The notes: a model not told the origin generated them from the letters alone. A stretch of DNA of 14,383 nt from an uncultured Treponema sp. (GCA_934699065.1 CAKUWD010000062.1:1-14383); one strand, 5' to 3'. Positions 1 through 6,069 are shown, counted from the first letter of the stretch. Made by a program: numbers and translations.

Positions 1-71
1 GGGACTTAAGTCTCGGCTTGAGACCCTTAGCCTTATAGGCTAAGAGCAAACCACCCGTTTGACGGGTGGTT
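1..71. other. Three contiguous hairpins; possible IS200/IS605-type right end or structured RNA
   Basis: Three hairpins follow one another almost without linker. Hairpin 1 pairs 1-10 with 17-26 (one mismatch, one G-U). Hairpin 2 pairs CTTAGCC (26-32) with GGCTAAG (38-44). Hairpin 3 pairs AACCACCCGT (49-58) with ACGGGTGGTT (62-71) around a TTG loop. No T-run follows, so an ordinary intrinsic terminator is unlikely. Known: IS200/IS605 elements end in subterminal hairpins, and the right end of tnpB-bearing ones encodes the hairpin-rich omega RNA. Inferred: this could be such an end, with the transposase or tnpB gene outside the window to the left. It could equally be another structured RNA or the 3' end of an upstream transcript. 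The hairpins are certain; the identity is not. Confidence 0.4.
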
Positions 72-92
72 ATGATTGAGAACTCAAATATA

Positions 93-121
93 TTCACTAA
101 AACATTAATTTCTACTATAAT
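93..121 (+). promoter_or_regulatory. Sigma-70-type promoter of gatC-gatA
   Basis: A -35 box TTCACT (93-98, 4 of 6 matches) and a consensus -10 box TATAAT (116-121) are separated by exactly 17 bp. Transcription would start near 127-129, at or next to the gatC ATG at 129. This suggests a leaderless or nearly leaderless mRNA. Confidence 0.6.
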
Positions 122-128
122 ATTTCCC

Positions 129-440
129 ATGGCAACACAGCATAAAGAAATTGATGAAGAGACACTTACAAACTTACTTTATTTGTCTCGCTTGTCTCCA
201 GAAAGTACAAATATGGAGACTTTAAAAAAACAGGTAGATGATATTGTAGGATATTTTGATATTCTCTCTAAGTATGATGATAGTGAAAATCCTTATGATG
301 CATATCCACGCACTGAGGCAGATAAGCTTCGTGATGATACTGTAGTAGATGGACTTGAAATCAGCGATGTAAAGAAAGTTTCAGAAAACTTTATGGACGG
401 CTATTTCCAGGTTCCTAAGGTTTTGGGGGAGGGTGCCTAA
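129..440 (+). CDS. gatC: Asp/Glu-tRNA amidotransferase subunit C (GatC)
   Basis: A 103-residue protein, the usual size for GatC. GatC is the small subunit that wraps around GatA and GatB in the cytosolic amidotransferase converting Glu-tRNA(Gln) to Gln-tRNA(Gln), or Asp-tRNA(Asn) to Asn-tRNA(Asn). Family marks are the N-terminal helix with LLYLSRLSPES, the later LRDDTV segment and the C-terminal YFQVPKVL. The ATG at 129 is chosen because the protein begins family-like there; an in-frame GTG at 66 would add 21 unrelated residues and start inside a hairpin. No Shine-Dalgarno sequence precedes 129, and the TATAAT box lies only 7 bp upstream. gatA follows after a single base, so the two are co-transcribed and probably translationally coupled. 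Confidence 0.93.
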   Translation: MATQHKEIDEETLTNLLYLSRLSPESTNMETLKKQVDDIVGYFDILSKYDDSENPYDAYPRTEADKLRDDTVVDGLEISDVKKVSENFMDGYFQVPKVLGEGA

Positions 441-441
441 T

Positions 442-1950
442 ATGTATTACACAATAAAAGAAACACGAGACGCTCTTAAAAAAGGCGAAACAACAAGCGA
501 AAAGCTTGTTCGCGACGCTATTGATACTTTCAACAAAGACAAGAGTGCCCCAATCCCTCTCAATGCTTTTATCGAAATGTACGATGATGCTGCAGAAGTA
601 GCTGCCGCTGCCGACAAGGAAATTGCCGCTGCCCGCTCTGCCGGTGGTGACGCCCTCGATAAGCTTTTTGCAGAAAAGCCTCTCCTTGGAATTCCATTTG
701 CATTAAAAGATAACATGAACTCAAAAGGCCACCGCCTTACCTGTGCTTCAAAAATCCTGGAAGGTTATGTTGCTCCTTATAACGCAACTGTAATTGACCG
801 TCTGGAAAAGGCAGGTGCAATTCCTCTTGGACGCTGTAATCAGGATGAGTTTGCAATGGGGTCTTCTACAGAATACTCATGCTACGGCCCAACCCGTAAT
901 CCTATTAACCGCGAGTTTGTATCTGGTGGTTCTTCGGGTGGTTCAGCTGCCGCTGTTGCTGCAAACCAGGCTCTCTTTGGTCTTGGAACAGAAACTGGTG
1001 GTTCAGTTCGCCTCCCTGCAAGCTACTGTGGAATCTACGGTCTTAAGACAACTTATGGAGTTCTCAGCCGCTGGGGAATCGTTGCTTACGGTTCTTCTCT
1101 GGATCAGGTTGGTATTCTCGGTCACACTCCTGCAGATATCGCTGAACCTCTCAGCCTTATGTGCGGTGCAGATATGTATGATGATACATCTGCAGATTTA
1201 CCTGAGGGAAAAACATTAAACAAGCTCGAAGCTCTTACAGAGGCAGAATTCAAAGCCCTCAAAATTGCGATTCCAAAACAGTTCCTTAAAACAGAAGGTG
1301 CAGATCCTGATGTTGTAAAATGCTTTGAAGAAACACGTAAATGGTTTACAGATAAGGGAGCCACAGTTGAAGAAGTTGACCTTCCGATTCTTGATGCTTC
1401 AATTGCCGCTTACTATGTAATTGCTCTTTCTGAAGCAGCTTCAAACCTCAGCCGTTTTGACGGTATCCGCTATGGCCGCCGCGTAGACAATGGTCAGGGC
1501 TACGATGAGCTTTATGTTGAAACACGTTCAGAAGGTTTTGGACCTGAAGTTAAGCGCCGTATAGTAATCGGAAACTATGTTCTTTCTGAGCAGTTCTCAG
1601 GAGATACTTATAAAAAGGGTATGACAGTTCGTGCCCGCATTCAGCGCGAAGTAGCAGCCGTATTCGACAAGTACGACATAATTTTGTGTCCAACATGTCC
1701 TACTGCTGCATTCAAACTTGGTTCTAAAGTTGATAATCCTCTTGAGATGTACCTCTCAGACCTTTATACAACTTTCGTAAACCTTGCCCGCATTCCTTCA
1801 ATCAATGTTCCAGCCGGACGTACAAGTGCAGATGGTATGCCAATTGGTATGCAGTTTGCAGGAGCTATGTTCAGTGAGAAAAAGATTTTGAGACTTGCTC
1901 AGAATTGGGAAAATGAACACAAAGATTGTGGAATCCCGGTAAAAGCTTAA
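442..1950 (+). CDS. gatA: Asp/Glu-tRNA amidotransferase subunit A (GatA)
   Basis: A 502-residue amidase-signature enzyme. GatA hydrolyses glutamine and passes ammonia to GatB for amidation of misacylated tRNA. The catalytic triad is visible: Lys89 in FALKDN, the cis-Ser Ser164 in SGGSSGGSAA and the nucleophile Ser188 in GTETGGSVRLP. The 75- and 24-residue spacings match those of characterised family members (for example Lys79/Ser154/Ser178 in S. aureus GatA). The ATG at 442 is preceded by GGAGGG (428-433) at 8 nt, which favours it over an in-frame GTG at 433 lying within that site. It follows gatC after one base. The third subunit gene, gatB, does not follow; a strong terminator closes the unit. 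Length is close to the usual 480-490 residues. Confidence 0.97.
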   Translation: MYYTIKETRDALKKGETTSEKLVRDAIDTFNKDKSAPIPLNAFIEMYDDAAEVAAAADKEIAAARSAGGDALDKLFAEKPLLGIPFALKDNMNSKGHRLTCASKILEGYVAPYNATVIDRLEKAGAIPLGRCNQDEFAMGSSTEYSCYGPTRNPINREFVSGGSSGGSAAAVAANQALFGLGTETGGSVRLPASYCGIYGLKTTYGVLSRWGIVAYGSSLDQVGILGHTPADIAEPLSLMCGADMYDDTSADLPEGKTLNKLEALTEAEFKALKIAIPKQFLKTEGADPDVVKCFEETRKWFTDKGATVEEVDLPILDASIAAYYVIALSEAASNLSRFDGIRYGRRVDNGQGYDELYVETRSEGFGPEVKRRIVIGNYVLSEQFSGDTYKKGMTVRARIQREVAAVFDKYDIILCPTCPTAAFKLGSKVDNPLEMYLSDLYTTFVNLARIPSINVPAGRTSADGMPIGMQFAGAMFSEKKILRLAQNWENEHKDCGIPVKA

Positions 1951-1970
1951 ATCAAATTACTGCAAATAAA

Positions 1971-2003
1971 AAGGGGCTGTCCATTTCTTTTGGACAGCCC
2001 CTT
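1971..2003. terminator. Bidirectional intrinsic terminator between gatA and the sigma factor gene
   Basis: A perfect 13-bp stem pairs AAGGGGCTGTCCA (1971-1983) with TGGACAGCCCCTT (1991-2003) around a 7-nt loop. A T-rich stretch follows on the plus strand (CTTCTTGTTT) and an A-rich stretch precedes it, giving a U-tail on the minus strand too. It lies between the convergent gatA and sigma factor genes and should end both transcripts. Confidence 0.9.
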
Positions 2004-2020
2004 CTTGTTTAATCTGTATT

Positions 2021-2860
2021 TTACGCTACGTAAGCTTCAAGTCTGCGGGCACGGGTAGGGTGCTGCAAACGGATAATTGCGTGTTTTTCGATCTGGCGGA
2101 TTCTTTCTTTTGTAAGAGAGCATTCTTCGCCAACTTCTTTAAGTGACATAGGTTTTGCACCGTTGAGGCCATAGCGCATGCGGATAACACGTGCTTCGTT
2201 AGGACGAAGAGTATTGATTACACCGTCAATTTCTTCGTGCATAGATTTTTCGATAGCCTTTTCTTCCGGACGATCATAAGCATTGTCTTCGAAGAAGTCT
2301 GAAACTTTAGAACGGCCGTTATCAGAATCATTTGTTTCTGCATCAAGACTAATCATTTCACGGCTGATATTAATCATATCGCGAACATGGCGTGCATCCA
2401 TATTGAGCATAGCGCCAATTTCTTCGTATTCCTGCTGCTCAGTTTTCTTAGTTCCAACAACCTTGCGTGCATGTTCAATCTGAACAAGCTCATTGGCGCG
2501 GTTAAGAGGCAGACGGATAGCACGGCTCTTTTCGCAGATAGCCTTTAGAATGCTCTGGCGAATCCACCATACTGCATAAGAAATGAAATGATATCCTTTT
2601 GTTACATCAAACTTTTCAACAGCTGTAAGAAGTCCGATATTTCCTTCGCTTATCAGGTCTGTAAGATCAAGACCGTGATTCTGATATTTTTTTGCAACAT
2701 TTACTACAAAGCGGAGATTAGCATTTACAAGTTTATTTTTTGCAACCGTATCGCCAGCCTGAGCTTTCTGTGCAAGCTCAACTTCTTCTTCATGAGAAAT
2801 CATAGGAATCTTGTTGATTTCTTTGAGGTACATAGCAAGAATGTTTTCATCGTTTGTCAT
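2021..2860 (-). CDS. Short RpoD-like sigma-70 family RNA polymerase sigma factor
   Basis: A 279-residue sigma factor that would bind core RNA polymerase and direct it to -10/-35 promoters. Region 1.2 covers about residues 5-40. Region 2 covers 41-112, with DLISEGNIGLL and the -10-recognition helix YAVWWIRQSI. Region 3 is about 113-190. Region 4 is about 205-272, with the helix-turn-helix SLKEVGEECSLTKERIRQIE. There is no region 1.1 and no large non-conserved domain, so it is far shorter than a classical RpoD of about 600 residues. The size and the RQSI wording resemble the short primary sigma factors of Bacteroidetes and RpoS-type group 2 factors. The start is supported by AAGGAGA (minus strand, 2868-2874) 7 nt upstream. 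A sigma-54-type promoter precedes it, which argues for an alternative, conditionally expressed factor. No gene symbol is given because RpoD and RpoS cannot be separated by eye. Confidence 0.9.
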   Translation of the reverse strand: MTNDENILAMYLKEINKIPMISHEEEVELAQKAQAGDTVAKNKLVNANLRFVVNVAKKYQNHGLDLTDLISEGNIGLLTAVEKFDVTKGYHFISYAVWWIRQSILKAICEKSRAIRLPLNRANELVQIEHARKVVGTKKTEQQEYEEIGAMLNMDARHVRDMINISREMISLDAETNDSDNGRSKVSDFFEDNAYDRPEEKAIEKSMHEEIDGVINTLRPNEARVIRMRYGLNGAKPMSLKEVGEECSLTKERIRQIEKHAIIRLQHPTRARRLEAYVA

Positions 2861-2889
2861 GGCATAATCTCCTTATACACTAGATATAT

Positions 2890-2906
2890 AGCAAGTATTG
2901 TGCCAA
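2890..2906 (-). promoter_or_regulatory. Sigma-54 (RpoN) -24/-12 promoter of the sigma factor gene
   Basis: Read on the minus strand, the sequence TTGGCACAATACTTGCT matches the sigma-54 consensus TGGCAC-N5-TTGCW, with the invariant GG and GC separated by exactly 10 bp. Transcription should start about 12 bp downstream of the GC, near 2879-2880. That leaves a leader of about 19 nt carrying the AAGGAGA ribosome binding site (2868-2874) before the ATG at 2860. Consensus, spacing and placement all agree. No competing sigma-70 promoter with proper spacing is visible. Confidence 0.82.
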
Positions 2907-2930
2907 GTGAAAATGTCAATTAAAAAATGT

Positions 2931-2960
2931 AAAAAAAAATCGAAATTTGCGGTAATTTCG
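2931..2960 (-). terminator. Intrinsic terminator after recG
   Basis: On the minus strand a short stem CGAAATT / AATTTCG (7 bp, 6-nt loop, 2941-2960) is followed by one A and nine T residues. The stem is AT-rich but the T-run is good. It lies about 120 bp past the recG stop and would end the dnaE-yggT-recG transcript before it enters the sigma-54 promoter region. It overlaps the left arm of the palindrome at 2956-3011. Confidence 0.6.
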
Positions 2961-3011
2961 ACAGGCTCAATCACCGTATTTACCGGTTTCCGGTGGTTGA
3001 GCCTGTCGAAA
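2956..3011. repeat. Family A palindromic repeat, paired copies
   Basis: Two facing copies form a long hairpin: 2956-2976 pairs with 2991-3011 at 20 of 21 positions around a 14-nt loop. The core is TTTCGACAGGCTCAA followed by (T/C)CACCG. The single mismatch is U-G in plus-strand RNA. Related copies lie in recG (4527-4549, 4922-4990) and at 14336-14370. It sits between recG and the sigma-54 promoter, about 75-130 bp upstream of the predicted start of the sigma factor mRNA. Confidence 0.9.
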
Positions 3012-3060
3012 CCACCATATGTGACGTTGCTTGTGTGTCATTTTGATACAGTGCTTTTGT

Positions 3061-3100
3061 TACTGAGTTATTTTGAGTTATTTTGACACGTTTTGAGTTG
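3061..3100. repeat. Four phased 10-bp direct repeats across the recG stop
   Basis: Consecutive decamers at 3061, 3071, 3081 and 3091 read TACTGAGTTA, TTTTGAGTTA, TTTTGACACG and TTTTGAGTTG. The first two differ at two positions and all share a T..TGA frame. The 10-bp period puts each on the same face of the helix. They encode the last RecG codons and the bases just beyond its stop (3078-3080). Confidence 0.6.
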
Positions 3101-5402
3101 CAATGTATGAAATCGCATCATTTCGAGCCAATTCCATTATTTCCATGTCGCGGGAGAGATCTGCAAGATGGAAGCCAAGTTCACCTGCCTGCACTGTGCC
3201 ATTGAGTTCTCCAGGGCCGCGGGTTTTGAGATCCTGCTCGGCAATAAAAAATCCGTCAGTACTCTGCCTCAGAGCCTTCATTCGTTCAATTCCGGTTTCC
3301 GTTATATCCTTACTGTATATCAAAAAGCAGAAAGACTGGGCTTCTCCGCGACCTACACGCCCGCGGAGCTGGTGAAGCTGGGCCATACCGAAGCGGTCTG
3401 CCATCTCAATTACCATACAGGTTGCGTTCGGCACATCGACACCTACTTCAATCACCGTGGTAGCGGCCAGAATCTGAATACTTCCGTCTCGAAAATCTCT
3501 TAAAATCTGCACCTGCTGCTCTTCGTCAATTTTGCTGTGAACAAGGGCACATTTGTACTGAGGATAAATATGGTCTCGCAGATGAGCAAAAACGCGCTCT
3601 GCAGATTTTATATTTTCATCGCTGTCAATTGCCGGATAAACAAAATAAGCCTGATGACCTTTTTCTAGTTCCTTTCTAACTGCTTCGTAGGCATTCATTT
3701 CGTTGCCCTCTTTTACGAGGTAGGTAATAACCGGCTTGCGGCCAGCGGGCATTGTGTGAATCGAAGAAATATCAAGATCGCCAAAAACGGTAAGAGCAAG
3801 ACTTTGAGGAATAGGAGTTGCACTCATCATAAGAAGATTTGGTTCAAAGGTAAAGGCTCCGGTGGCAGAACTTGTTGAACCAACAGTCTGCCGTCCTTTT
3901 TCGATTATTGCCTGTCGCTGAAGAACTCCAAAACGGTGCTGCTCATCAATTACGGCTAATTCCATATCTTTGTACTCTACGTTTGCAGAAAAAAGTGCAT
4001 GAGTTCCAACAACGATATCAATTTCGCCATCCTTAAGGGCTTTTAGCAGCTGATTACGTCCTTTTGCACGGAGATTTCCTGTAAGAAAGGCAGTGCGGAC
4101 TCCAAGCGGAGTCAGTAGTTTTGCAGTAGTTTCTGCGTGTTGCCTTGCAAGAATTTCTGTAGGAGCCATAAAGACACACTGTCCTTTCCAGCTGATGATT
4201 CTGAGGCAGAGAAAAAGTGAAACAAGAGTTTTTCCGGAACCTACATCGCCCTGTAAAAGCCTTGCCATTGTAAAAACCGGCGTGCTTGGTGGCGGCAGAC
4301 CCCGGTCCATCTGGTTTAGCACACGTTCCCTTTCAGTGTAGCTGCGGTCTATTTCTGCATCCATTTCGTAGATTACCTTGCGCTGGTCATCTGTAAGAGG
4401 AAATGGAAGAGAATTGAAAAAATCCAGCTGGAGTGGAGAGAGGCTGTTGGTGAAGGCAGAGATATCAGTGGACAATCCTAAACCGACCCTATCGGCTCGG
4501 TTTTTAACGGATTCCCCATTGTATAAGGTTTCGACAGGCTCAACCACCGTACTTTTTGTCTCAATCACAGCACTTTTCGGTACAATCACTGTATTCGCCG
4601 TAAAACCTTTTCTGTTGTAGATACGCTTTGCAAGTACTGACTGGAATTGAAAAAGTTCTTCGTAAACAAGGGTACGGCGGGCGGCCGCCGCCTGAGACAT
4701 TTCTGATGGGCGGTGAATAAGGCGGATTGCGTCCTGTTTTTGTAAAAGGCCGCGCGCCTCGATAAGTTCAGAAGGCAACTCGTTCTCGATTCCGTGCGCG
4801 TACTGTTGGAGCGCCTGTGAGACGGCTTTTGTTACGGCTTTCTGAGAGAGTCCTTCTGTGAGCGGATAAACCGGGATTATTCCGCTTTCTTTTGGCGCGA
4901 TTGAAGAGAGGTCGGGCATAGGGTGGTTGAGTGCCTGCGAAGCAGGTGTATCGAAACCACCTTGTGAGCCGGCAACAGGCTCAACCACCGTATCATGTTT
5001 TATTGCCTCAAAGACTGTGCTTTGCAGCTTTCCATATTTTACTTCGAATTTTCCGGTGACTGTAATTATTGTGCCGGGTATAAGGCTCTTTTCCAAAAAG
5101 GCCCTGTTAAAACAAATAAGCTCTGCCGTGCCTGTCCCATCATTTACAATGATTTTTAAGGTTTTCATACGACCGTAACCGAACCATTCGTGGCTGATTA
5201 CCTGCGCTACTGTATGAACTTTGCCGTGGTTTTCGGCCTGCTCACGGAAAGTTACCTTATGAGTCCTGTCTTCATAGTCTCGAGGATAATATTGCAGCAG
5301 GTCGCCAACTGTGAAAACATTTACTTTTGCCAGGGCTTTTGTAAGCTGTGGCCCGATTCCTGAAATTGAAGAAACCGGGGTTTTTATATCAGAAACCTTC
5401 AT
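3078..5402 (-). CDS. recG: ATP-dependent DNA helicase RecG with repeat-derived insertions
   Basis: RecG remodels stalled replication forks and branch-migrates Holliday junctions. The N-terminal wedge/OB region spans about residues 1-210. The helicase core begins near LPFPLTDDQ (333-340), with Walker A GDVGSGKT (385-392), DEQHRFG (486-492), SATPIPQ (527-533; TATPIPR in most relatives) and the GRVGRG motif at 681-686. At 774 residues it is about 80 longer than the usual 680-700. The excess lies in two blocks, about residues 138-161 and 284-320, encoded by palindromic repeat DNA with the frame kept open, plus a smaller one near 504-520. All helicase motifs lie outside these blocks, so the enzyme is probably functional. 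Its ATG overlaps the stop of the YggT gene by one base (TAATG on the minus strand), indicating translational coupling. Confidence 0.97.
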   Translation of the reverse strand: MKVSDIKTPVSSISGIGPQLTKALAKVNVFTVGDLLQYYPRDYEDRTHKVTFREQAENHGKVHTVAQVISHEWFGYGRMKTLKIIVNDGTGTAELICFNRAFLEKSLIPGTIITVTGKFEVKYGKLQSTVFEAIKHDTVVEPVAGSQGGFDTPASQALNHPMPDLSSIAPKESGIIPVYPLTEGLSQKAVTKAVSQALQQYAHGIENELPSELIEARGLLQKQDAIRLIHRPSEMSQAAAARRTLVYEELFQFQSVLAKRIYNRKGFTANTVIVPKSAVIETKSTVVEPVETLYNGESVKNRADRVGLGLSTDISAFTNSLSPLQLDFFNSLPFPLTDDQRKVIYEMDAEIDRSYTERERVLNQMDRGLPPPSTPVFTMARLLQGDVGSGKTLVSLFLCLRIISWKGQCVFMAPTEILARQHAETTAKLLTPLGVRTAFLTGNLRAKGRNQLLKALKDGEIDIVVGTHALFSANVEYKDMELAVIDEQHRFGVLQRQAIIEKGRQTVGSTSSATGAFTFEPNLLMMSATPIPQSLALTVFGDLDISSIHTMPAGRKPVITYLVKEGNEMNAYEAVRKELEKGHQAYFVYPAIDSDENIKSAERVFAHLRDHIYPQYKCALVHSKIDEEQQVQILRDFRDGSIQILAATTVIEVGVDVPNATCMVIEMADRFGMAQLHQLRGRVGRGEAQSFCFLIYSKDITETGIERMKALRQSTDGFFIAEQDLKTRGPGELNGTVQAGELGFHLADLSRDMEIMELARNDAISYIATQNVSK
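4473..4523. repeat. Family B palindromic repeat inside recG (copy B1)
   Basis: On the plus strand an outer stem pairs AATCC (4474-4478) with GGATT (4509-4513) and an inner stem pairs AAACCGA (4480-4486) with TCGGTTT (4497-4503). A conserved tail ending ATTGTA (4518-4523) follows. The skeleton matches 6070-6123 and 14240-14286. On the coding minus strand it is translated as RecG residues about 294-310 (YNGESVKNRADRVGLGL) without a stop. Confidence 0.85.
4527..4549. repeat. Family A repeat inside recG (copy A2)
   Basis: GGTTTCGACAGGCTCAACCACCG is one complete arm of the palindrome found at 2956-3011. It lies directly beside repeat B1, and the two together account for most of the second RecG insertion. 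Read on the coding strand it gives TVVEPVET (residues 285-292). Confidence 0.9.
4541..4603. repeat. Three 21-bp tandem units giving a heptapeptide repeat in RecG
   Basis: Units starting at 4541, 4562 and 4583 begin CAACCACCGTAC, CAATCACAGCAC and CAATCACTGTAT, exactly 21 bp apart. In RecG they encode TVIVPKS, AVIETKS and TVVEPVE (residues 271-291). The first unit overlaps family A repeat A2, so the array probably arose by duplication of that repeat's end followed by decay. Confidence 0.75.
4922..4990. repeat. Composite family A palindrome inside recG (copy A3)
   Basis: GGTGGTTGAG (4922-4931) faces TCGAAACCACC (4951-4961). The middle of the family A core is replaced by a small hairpin, CCTGC-GAA-GCAGG. 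A second arm, ACAGGCTCAACCACCG, follows at 4975-4990. The whole is read through in RecG as about residues 138-161, between the OB region and IIPVYPLTEGLSQ. Confidence 0.85.
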
Positions 5403-5995
5403 TAAAATGGCATTCTATAACAGAGGTTTACGAGAATTGTAATAAGAATATGTCCTACTCCAAGAAATACAAGCAGGGTAATCCATGAGATTAAAAGTGA
5501 AGTCTGGTAACTTATTCCCTTTTTAGTAAAGGTTCCTGCAATCTTGTAAGAAATCTTATTGAGCATCATGTCTACCTGATTCCAGCCTGAATCATAAGAG
5601 GTTCTTCCTTTATTAATAAGAAGTACTATCCAGCGGACAAATGTCAAAAGGGTAAAAATAAAACCAATTGATGAAGCAATTCCCCAGATAGAACTGATGA
5701 TAGTTCCGAGAATTCCGCCGACGAAGATTCTTCCTGTATGCTGAATTCCTCCAAGGATTGCAGAGGCAAGCGAAAGAATTCCAAGTGAAACAATCGGTGA
5801 AAAATCAATGTTTCCTATGCGAAGAAATCCAAGTTTTCTGAAGAGACCCATATATGGTTCACAGATTGCTGTCATTATATGTCCGAACCTTGTGAACTTA
5901 GCACCCGGGAACCAGGACATAAGAATATATACAAAACATAAAAGAGTATAAACTGAAAGCATTGCTGCTAGAATAGATAAAACTGTCTGTATCAT
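5402..5995 (-). CDS. YggT-family integral membrane protein, two YggT-like halves
   Basis: A 197-residue membrane protein. The first half (about 1-85) carries the YggT signature: a first membrane helix ending YILMSWFP, then ICEPYMGLFRKLG, then GNIDFSPIVSLGIL. The second half (about 90-193) repeats the layout loosely, with FTLLTFVRWIVLLI, a W-x-QVD-x-ML segment and a final helix SLLISWITLLVFLGVG. About four to five membrane segments are expected in the inner membrane. The molecular role of YggT proteins is poorly defined; some have been linked to osmotic or ion tolerance and to cell envelope assembly. The start at 5995 is chosen because AGGAGGT (minus strand, 6004-6010) lies 8 nt upstream; an upstream in-frame start at 6022 would lie before that site. 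Its stop overlaps the recG start by one base. Confidence 0.82.
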   Translation of the reverse strand: MIQTVLSILAAMLSVYTLLCFVYILMSWFPGAKFTRFGHIMTAICEPYMGLFRKLGFLRIGNIDFSPIVSLGILSLASAILGGIQHTGRIFVGGILGTIISSIWGIASSIGFIFTLLTFVRWIVLLINKGRTSYDSGWNQVDMMLNKISYKIAGTFTKKGISYQTSLLISWITLLVFLGVGHILITILVNLCYRMPF

Positions 5996-6020
5996 AAAAA
6001 AATACCTCCTGAAAAAAAAC

Positions 6021-6069
6021 ATCGCATTGTCGGCTCGCGTAGTCTCGCCTCTGAGGCGGAACGAGCGAT
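6021..6069. repeat. Nested inverted repeat upstream of the YggT gene
   Basis: ATCGC (6021-6025) faces GCGAT (6065-6069), GCTCG (6033-6037) faces CGAGC (6062-6066), and CGCCT (6046-6050) faces AGGCG (6054-6058). It abuts family B copy B2, so the 130-bp dnaE-YggT gap is almost wholly palindromic DNA apart from the YggT ribosome binding site. Confidence 0.65.

Noticed and set aside
66..128. N-terminal extension of GatC from a GTG at 66
   Set aside because: The added residues are unlike GatC, the start lies within hairpin 3, and the promoter -10 box falls inside the extension.
2914..2919. Consensus -35 box TTGACA on the minus strand upstream of the sigma factor gene
   Set aside because: No acceptable -10 hexamer lies 15-19 bp downstream; the nearest TATA-like sequence is 23 bp away. 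The sigma-54 element fits much better.
3861..3881. Degenerate family A-like sequence in recG near residues 508-514
   Set aside because: About 16 of 21 positions match one arm. It coincides with a small RecG insertion, but the match is too weak to call a repeat without a statistical search.
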